From Lentzea terrae (GTDB taxonomy: Bacteria > Actinomycetota > Actinomycetes > Mycobacteriales > Pseudonocardiaceae), in NCBI RefSeq assembly GCF_003265345.1, contig NZ_QFWW01000034.1, positions 166,760-230,759 on the forward strand: DNA of 64,000 bases. The letters run 5' to 3'. A model generated the notes under the pieces. That model saw only the letters and a program-made list of their open reading frames with translations. It was not told the origin of the DNA and did no database searches. A program made the position numbers and the translations under genes. Numbering within the stretch: position 1 is the stretch's first letter; each line of letters begins with the position of its first letter. Shown here piece after piece: positions 59,229 to 64,000 of this stretch.

Positions 59229-61001
59229 GTGGCACCTCCGGCCGGGCAAATTCGCCCTGCGAAGTACTTGGCGAGTTTTGTCCTCATCGTGGTCGCTCTT
59301 TACGCCCTGGTGTTCTTCACCGGGAACGGTTCGGCCAAACCCAAGCTCGGTATCGACCTCCAGGGCGGCACCATCGTCACGCTGACCGCGCGTCAGGAAG
59401 ACGGTGCCCAGCCCAGCGAGGAGGCGCTGAACCGCGCGCGTGACCTCATCGAGGTGCGCGTCAACGGTCTCGGTGTCTCCGGTGCCGAGGTCGTGCGCGA
59501 CGGCATCAACCTGACGATCACCGTGCCCGGCGCGGACAGCGAAGGCGCGAAGGGCCTCGGCCAGACCGCCCGCCTGTCGTTCCGCAAGGTCCTCGGCCAG
59601 CCGATCCCGGCCGCCGCTGCGCCCAACACCGAGGCGCCGTCGTCGAGCACCCCGCCGTCGAGTGGCGCGAGCACGCCGCCGTCCTCCGGTCAGACCGCCT
59701 CGCCGCCGTCGAGCGGCGCCCCCCAGGGCCGCCCCGCTCCGAACCTGGCCGCGCAGCCGTCGAGCACCCCGCCGTCCTCCAACGCGAGCACGCCGCCGAC
59801 CACGCCGTCCGCCCCCTCCAACGTCGACCCGAAGCTGGCGAAGGAGATCCAGGAGGCCAAGGCGCTGCGCCAGGCCACGGACCAGCAGATCCTGCAGCAG
59901 GCCGCGCTCATGCTGGACTGCACGAAGCCGGACCCGTTGCGCGGCAACGACGACCTGGACAAGCCGCTCGTCACCTGTGGCGAGAAGGGCGCGTACAAGT
60001 ACATCCTGGCGCCGGTCAACCCGCCCAAGGAAGACACCCAGACCAAGGCGGACGACTTCTCGACCTACTCCCGCCTGTCGGGTGAGGACATCAGCAACGC
60101 CGCGGCCAACAAGAACCCGAACGGCACCGGCTACGTCGTCAACCTCGACTTCAAGAGCGAGGGCGGCACGAAGTGGGGCAAGTTCACCGCCGCCAACGTG
60201 CAGCAGGCCGTCGCGGTCGTGCTCGACGGTGAGGTCATGTCCGCGCCGACCATCCAGTCGGCCATCACCGGTGGTTCCACCGAGATCAGCGGCAAGTTCA
60301 CGCTGCCGGAGGCGCAGAGCCTCGCGAACACCCTGAAGTACGGCGCGCTGCCGCTGTCCTTCGACGCCTCCGAGGCGCAGACCGTCTCGCCGACGCTGGG
60401 CCTCGCCTCGCTGAAGGCCGGTCTGATCGCGGGTGGCCTCGGCCTTGCGCTGGTGTTCGTCTACTGCATGTTCTACTACCGCCTCCTGGGCATCCTGACG
60501 ATCCTGTCGCTGGCGCTGTCCGGTGTGATCGTCTACGGCGTGCTGGTGCTGCTCGGCCGCTGGATCGGGTTCACCCTCGACCTCGCGGGCATCGCCGGTT
60601 TCATCATCGCGATCGGTATCACCGCCGACTCGTTCATCGTCTTCTTCGAACGACTGAAAGACGAAGTGCGTGAAGGCCGAACGTTCCGTTCAGCCGTGCC
60701 GCGCGCGTGGGTCCGTTCCCGCCGCACGATCCTCTCCGCCGACGCGGTCAGCTTCATCGCCGCCGCCGTGCTGTACGTGATCGCGGTCGGCCAGGTGAAG
60801 GGCTTCGCGTTCACCCTGGGCATGTCGACGGTCCTCGACCTCGTGGTCGTGTTCCTCGTGACGCACCCGCTGGTCGCGCTGGCCTCCAAGTCGAAGTTCC
60901 TCTCCAACCCGAAGCTGTCCGGCCTGGGCGGCGCCCTGCGCGAGGGTGCGTCCCACCGCGCCGGCATGTCCGGCAAGTCCGCCGCCGCGAAGGAGGCCTG
61001 A
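59229..61001 (+). CDS. secD: Protein translocase subunit SecD
   Basis: This 590-residue membrane protein has TM1 (FVLIVVALYALVFFTG), the P1 domain start KLGIDLQGGTIVTLTA, and six helices in total with the SecD/F motif GIAGFIIAIGITADSFIVFFERLKDE near the C terminus. An insert of about 75 residues (about 135-210) is rich in Pro, Ser and Thr with repeated STPPSS and TPPSS, and appears as low-complexity linker within the extracytoplasmic domain. GTG 59229 has GGAGACGG upstream. SecDF uses the proton gradient to pull exported proteins. Confidence 0.97.
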   Translation: MAPPAGQIRPAKYLASFVLIVVALYALVFFTGNGSAKPKLGIDLQGGTIVTLTARQEDGAQPSEEALNRARDLIEVRVNGLGVSGAEVVRDGINLTITVPGADSEGAKGLGQTARLSFRKVLGQPIPAAAAPNTEAPSSSTPPSSGASTPPSSGQTASPPSSGAPQGRPAPNLAAQPSSTPPSSNASTPPTTPSAPSNVDPKLAKEIQEAKALRQATDQQILQQAALMLDCTKPDPLRGNDDLDKPLVTCGEKGAYKYILAPVNPPKEDTQTKADDFSTYSRLSGEDISNAAANKNPNGTGYVVNLDFKSEGGTKWGKFTAANVQQAVAVVLDGEVMSAPTIQSAITGGSTEISGKFTLPEAQSLANTLKYGALPLSFDASEAQTVSPTLGLASLKAGLIAGGLGLALVFVYCMFYYRLLGILTILSLALSGVIVYGVLVLLGRWIGFTLDLAGIAGFIIAIGITADSFIVFFERLKDEVREGRTFRSAVPRAWVRSRRTILSADAVSFIAAAVLYVIAVGQVKGFAFTLGMSTVLDLVVVFLVTHPLVALASKSKFLSNPKLSGLGGALREGASHRAGMSGKSAAAKEA

Positions 61002-61002
61002 C

Positions 61003-62157
61003 ATGGGCAACGTGTTCACGCGCCTCTACGTGGGCAACGGCGCTTTCGACATCGTCGGCAAGCGCACCCGCTGGTACATCGTCTCGGGCATCATCCTGCT
61101 GGTCTGCATCGGCTCGATGGTGTTCAACCAGTTCAACCTGGGCATCGACTTCAAGGGCGGCACCAAGATCTCGATGCCGTCGGTCTCCGCCTCCGGGCAG
61201 ACGATCTCGGTGGGCGCCGTCGAAGACGCCTTCGCGAAGGCCCTGTCGGGCAAGCGCCCGACCTCCGTGCAGGCCGTCGGCTCCGGTGACAGCGCCACCA
61301 TCCAGATCAAGTCGAGCACGCTGACGATCAACGAGGTCGCCCAGCTCAAGGCCGGTCTCGCGCAGGACGCCAACCCGCGTGGCGGCCAGGGCGCGATCTC
61401 CGACAGCGCCGTGTCCGCGTCCTGGGGTGGCGAGATCAGCGTCAAGGCCCTGTGGGCCTTGTTCTGGTTCTTCGTCCTGGTGACGGTGTTCCTGGTGTTC
61501 TACTTCGAGTGGCAGATGGCCGTCGGCGCGCTCGTCGCCGTCTTCCACGACGTCATCATCACCGCGGGCGTGTACTCGCTCGTCGGCTTCGAGGTGACGC
61601 CGGCGACGGTCATCGGTCTGCTCACCATCCTCGGTTTCTCCCTGTACGACACGGTCGTCGTGTTCGACAAGGTCAAGGAGAACACCCGAGGCCTGCTGGG
61701 GCTGACGCGTCGCACCTACGCCGAGGCCGCCAACCTGGCGCTGAACCAGACCCTGATGCGCTCGATCAACACCTCGCTGATCGCGCTGCTGCCGGTCATC
61801 GGCCTGCTGGTCGTCGGCGTCGGCATCCTGGGCGTCGGCACGCTGCAGGACCTGGCGCTCGTGCAGCTCGTCGGCATGTTCGTCGGTGCCCTGTCCTCGA
61901 TCTTCATCGCCACCCCGGTGCTGGTGGACCTGAAGATGCGCGACCCGAAGTACATCGCGCAGGCCAAGCGCGTGGCCTCCCGCCGCGCCAAGGCCTCCGG
62001 CCCGCAGACCGCCGAGGGCATCGAGTCGGTCGACGAGGACGCCCTCGCCTCCGACCTGCGCAAGGAAGAGGCGATGGCCGCCGCCGCAGCGGTGCCCCAC
62101 CGCACCGCCAAGGCCGCGGACGCCCGTCGCCGCCCGACCGGAAAGCGTCAGCGTTGA
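61003..62157 (+). CDS. secF: Protein translocase subunit SecF
   Basis: This 384-residue protein has TM1 (WYIVSGIILLVCIGSMVF), the loop marker FNLGIDFKGGTKI and six helices, with the motif GFSLYDTVVVFDKVKENTR in TM4/5. The C-terminal cytoplasmic tail is long and basic. ATG 61003 lies 1 nt after the secD stop, so the two are tightly co-translated. Its stop overlaps the apt start as TTGA. Confidence 0.97.
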   Translation: MGNVFTRLYVGNGAFDIVGKRTRWYIVSGIILLVCIGSMVFNQFNLGIDFKGGTKISMPSVSASGQTISVGAVEDAFAKALSGKRPTSVQAVGSGDSATIQIKSSTLTINEVAQLKAGLAQDANPRGGQGAISDSAVSASWGGEISVKALWALFWFFVLVTVFLVFYFEWQMAVGALVAVFHDVIITAGVYSLVGFEVTPATVIGLLTILGFSLYDTVVVFDKVKENTRGLLGLTRRTYAEAANLALNQTLMRSINTSLIALLPVIGLLVVGVGILGVGTLQDLALVQLVGMFVGALSSIFIATPVLVDLKMRDPKYIAQAKRVASRRAKASGPQTAEGIESVDEDALASDLRKEEAMAAAAAVPHRTAKAADARRRPTGKRQR

Positions 62158-62672
62158 AGTTGGAACCAGCTCTGGGACTGATGCGTGAGGTCCCCGACTT
62201 CCCCCAGCCGGGGGTCGTCTTCCGGGACCTCACGCCCGTCCTCGCCGACCCGGACGCCCTGCGCGCCGTGGTCGACGCCCTGCAGGACAAGATCGACGAC
62301 AGCACCCAGGTGATCGCCGCCATCGAGTCGCGCGGCTTCCTCCTGGGTGCTGCCCTGGGCTACGGCTGGCGCTACGGCGTCGTGCCGCTGCGCAAGCCGG
62401 GCAAGCTCCCGGTCGTCGCCGACTCGGTGTCGTACGCGCTGGAGTACGGCACGGCGTCGCTGGAACTGCCCGCCGACGCCATCCAGCCCGGCCAGCGCGT
62501 CGTCGTGGTGGATGACGTGCTCGCCACGGGTGGCACCGCAGAGGCCGCCTGCACGCTCGTGGAGCGCGCCGGCGGCATCGTGACGGGTGTGTCGGTGGTG
62601 CTGGAGATCACGGCCCTGGGCGGCCGCTCCAGGCTCGCCGGGCGTGAGGTCAACGCGCTGCTCGCCGTCTAG
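62154..62672 (+). CDS. apt: Adenine phosphoribosyltransferase
   Basis: This 172-residue enzyme starts at TTG 62154, whose TG overlaps the secF stop (TTGA). It carries the family start LMREVPDFPQPGVVFRDLTP, the adenine loop AAIESRGFLLGAALGYGW and the PRPP motif VVVVDDVLATGGTA. It salvages adenine to AMP. The secF-apt arrangement is conserved in actinobacteria. A strong terminator follows 37 bp downstream, so the operon ends here. Confidence 0.96.
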   Translation: MKLEPALGLMREVPDFPQPGVVFRDLTPVLADPDALRAVVDALQDKIDDSTQVIAAIESRGFLLGAALGYGWRYGVVPLRKPGKLPVVADSVSYALEYGTASLELPADAIQPGQRVVVVDDVLATGGTAEAACTLVERAGGIVTGVSVVLEITALGGRSRLAGREVNALLAV

Positions 62673-62708
62673 CGTTGACCGGATAGTTCCCGCTCCACAG
62701 GACTTCTC

Positions 62709-62744
62709 GCGCCCCCGCGCCTCATGGTTGAGGCGCGGGGGCGC
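62709..62744. terminator. Terminator after apt
   Basis: A perfect 16-bp GC-rich stem (62709-62724 with 62729-62744) encloses the loop TGGT. It separates the secDF-apt operon from the downstream secreted-protein gene. There is no T tract, as usual for actinomycetes. Confidence 0.85.
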
Positions 62745-62893
62745 CCCCGTCTCACCGCGAATTCGCCCAGCGGTGCAGTCGTCGTGGTCTCCCCTTGCAT
62801 CCTCTCTGTACCGCAATCGCACCGGCGGGTGTGACGGTTCTGCCGCGCGCATCTCCGTTCACCGGACCTTGTGTTGTGGGGAGGAATTCGGTC

Positions 62894-64000
62894 GTGACGT
62901 CCAAGGAAAGCCGGATAGGCCGGGCAGCGCTGTACGCCGCATCGGGTGGTCTTCTGACGCTGGCGTTCGGTGCCCTGGGTGCTCAGGAGGCGGAGGCCGC
63001 GCCGAAGCCGTCGAGCGCCAAGAGCACCCGCGCCGCTGCGCCGAAGGCCGTGAAGAAGGCTGCAGCCAAGCCGAAGCCGGCAGCGAAGAAGCCCGCGGCG
63101 AAGAAGCCCGCCGCGAAGAGCAAGCCGAAAGCCGCGCCGAAGAAGGCGGCACCGAAGCCGGCAGCGAAGCCCAAGGCAGCACTGAAGAAACCGGCGCCGA
63201 AGCCACCGGCACCGAAGCCGGCAGCGAAGCCCAAGGCAGCAGTGAAGAAATCGGCGCCGAAGCCACCGGCCTCAACGCCCAAGGCGTCCGCAACCAGGAC
63301 GACGCCTCCGAAGCAGGGCGTCAAGCAGTCACCTTCGCGAGCGCTGACCTCGAAACCACGCCAGGCCAAGTCGCTGAAGCCCGCGCCGAAGCCCGTCGAT
63401 GCGCGGAAGTCGACGCCCAAACCGGTGATGCGCTCCACAGCCCGGGCACCTGAGGCACCTCGTCCGCGGGTGGTACAGCGGCCGACCGACCCCCGTGCGC
63501 AACGCACGTCGTCGGTCAAGGCGCGTGACGGGGCGGCTGGCAAGATCGTGGCGAAGTCGGGGCTGCGCAAGCCTTCAGCCGGTGTCCCGCTGGCACAGCG
63601 GTTGTCCTCGCATGCTCGGCCTGCGGCCACGAGTCGTGGCGGTTCGCCGTCTGCGAGGTTGGGCCAGTCGGACAGCAGGCAGCCTGGGAACAGGGCCGCG
63701 CCCGCGGTGACGGACAAACAGCGTGAGGAACGGGAGCGCGCGCAGGCTCGGGCGCGGTTGTTGCGTGCCAATCCTGATGGTGCTCCGCGTCCGGCTCCGA
63801 CTGCACAGGCAACCGCGCCCGCGATACCTCCTGCGCCACGTCACAGCCCCGCAGTGGGTGGCAAGGGCGGTGCAGGCACCCCTGTCGATCTGCGCAAGTT
63901 ACGCGAACTCGGACGTGGCTCGGACCAACGACGCGAAGCCGAACAGCAGCGCCGAAAGGCCGAGGAGGTGCGGCGGCAGGCTGGGCCGCCGCCGGCGGTG
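62894..64000 (+). CDS. Secreted Lys/Ala/Pro-rich repeat protein, 3' end beyond window
   Basis: The frame starting at GTG 62894 is open to the right edge with no stop in 369 codons. GGGGAGGA lies 8 nt upstream. The N terminus is a signal peptide (basic SKESRIGRA, hydrophobic GGLLTLAFGALGA, likely cut after AEA near residue 36). Then comes a Lys/Ala/Pro-rich stretch (residues 37-130) with KKPAAKKPAAK-type units, including one exact 60-bp tandem duplication. Beyond it are low-complexity Ser/Arg/Pro and a charged, possibly coiled segment (DKQREERERAQARARLL; DQRREAEQQRRKAEEVRRQ). No known domain is visible. It may be a wall- or nucleic-acid-binding exported protein, or the stalk of a larger effector. 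Confidence 0.75.
   Translation, partial: MTSKESRIGRAALYAASGGLLTLAFGALGAQEAEAAPKPSSAKSTRAAAPKAVKKAAAKPKPAAKKPAAKKPAAKSKPKAAPKKAAPKPAAKPKAALKKPAPKPPAPKPAAKPKAAVKKSAPKPPASTPKASATRTTPPKQGVKQSPSRALTSKPRQAKSLKPAPKPVDARKSTPKPVMRSTARAPEAPRPRVVQRPTDPRAQRTSSVKARDGAAGKIVAKSGLRKPSAGVPLAQRLSSHARPAATSRGGSPSARLGQSDSRQPGNRAAPAVTDKQREERERAQARARLLRANPDGAPRPAPTAQATAPAIPPAPRHSPAVGGKGGAGTPVDLRKLRELGRGSDQRREAEQQRRKAEEVRRQAGPPPAV
63151..63270 (+). repeat. 60-bp tandem duplication inside the secreted repeat gene
   Basis: The units 63151-63210 and 63211-63270 differ at only two positions (C/G and C/T). Each encodes 20 residues of the Lys/Ala/Pro pattern (PKPAAKPKAA and on). It is in frame and coding, so it is a recent expansion rather than an external element. 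Confidence 0.9.

Noticed and set aside
63151..63270. Direct repeats that could suggest a CRISPR or VNTR
   Set aside because: Only two adjacent 60-bp units without spacers, in frame with coding sequence.
62587..63453. An out-of-phase ORF rich in Glu/Ala/Gly over the start of the secreted repeat gene
   Set aside because: The frame from GTG 62894 has a Shine-Dalgarno, a signal peptide and stays open to the edge. The other frame starts inside apt and has no such support.

Overview
This 64-kb window is a chromosome segment of a high-GC actinomycete. The mycothiol-dependent isomerase-like protein, the glycine-riboswitch gcvP behind a DUF151/MerR pair, the ruvCAB-yajC-secDF-apt string, the abundant GTG starts and the 4-nt stop/start overlaps all fit the Actinomycetia. 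Gene content and codon usage suggest Pseudonocardiales (Lentzea/Saccharothrix/Actinosynnema-like). That placement is inference, because no rRNA is present. I found no tRNA, rRNA, CRISPR array, prophage or intact insertion sequence.

Layout. 1-5.3 kb is a conserved block: DUF151 nuclease (partial), MerR regulator, Clp-N-like protein, tandem glycine riboswitch and gcvP. 5.3-15.1 kb holds small metabolic and regulatory genes with several divergent regulator/target pairs (WYL and HxlR, each with visible palindromic operators), a glycosyltransferase, a solute-binding/VWA membrane protein and an Imm63-like protein. 15.2-30.4 kb is the most unusual part: a multicopper oxidase, a Gram-positive RND set (RND, hairpin-less adaptor lipoprotein, RND), a three-gene ABC exporter operon, and a divergent operon encoding a SARP-type regulator fused to an ABC ATPase, an OmpR-type response regulator, a histidine kinase and a PAP2 phosphatase. 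30.5-38.8 kb is an aromatic-type catabolic cluster (MFS, LysR, cyclase, FAD monooxygenase, VOC dioxygenase, FAH hydrolase, SDR, C-C hydrolase). 38.8-45.8 kb has acetyltransferase, duplicated RibD/DHFR-like genes, an ornithine cyclodeaminase homologue, ArsR-SRPBCC and a CNNM pair. 45.8-48.9 kb is a LacI-controlled operon (oxidoreductase, DUF993, isomerase). 49-56.3 kb has a beta-lactamase-like serine hydrolase, SDR, FAD oxidase/MarR/secreted propeller, hydrolase, cupin and a GGDEF membrane protein. 56.4-62.7 kb is the core block ruvCAB, yajC, secD, secF and apt. The window ends inside a secreted Lys/Ala/Pro-rich repeat protein where relA would often be expected.

How the parts may work together. 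The 15-30 kb region looks like one envelope efflux/stress module. An 11-bp-phased TGAG repeat array lies before the RND operon. A related motif recurs in the ABC/SARP-fusion divergent region and before the PAP2 gene, as expected if the locally encoded OmpR-type or SARP-type regulator controls all three. Two copies of a ~160-bp MITE-like element occur (28.2 and 42.2 kb). The first sits between the response regulator and its kinase and supplies the kinase start codon. The SARP-ABC fusion, the shared motif, the mini-adaptor RND set and the MITE-split two-component pair are the best leads.
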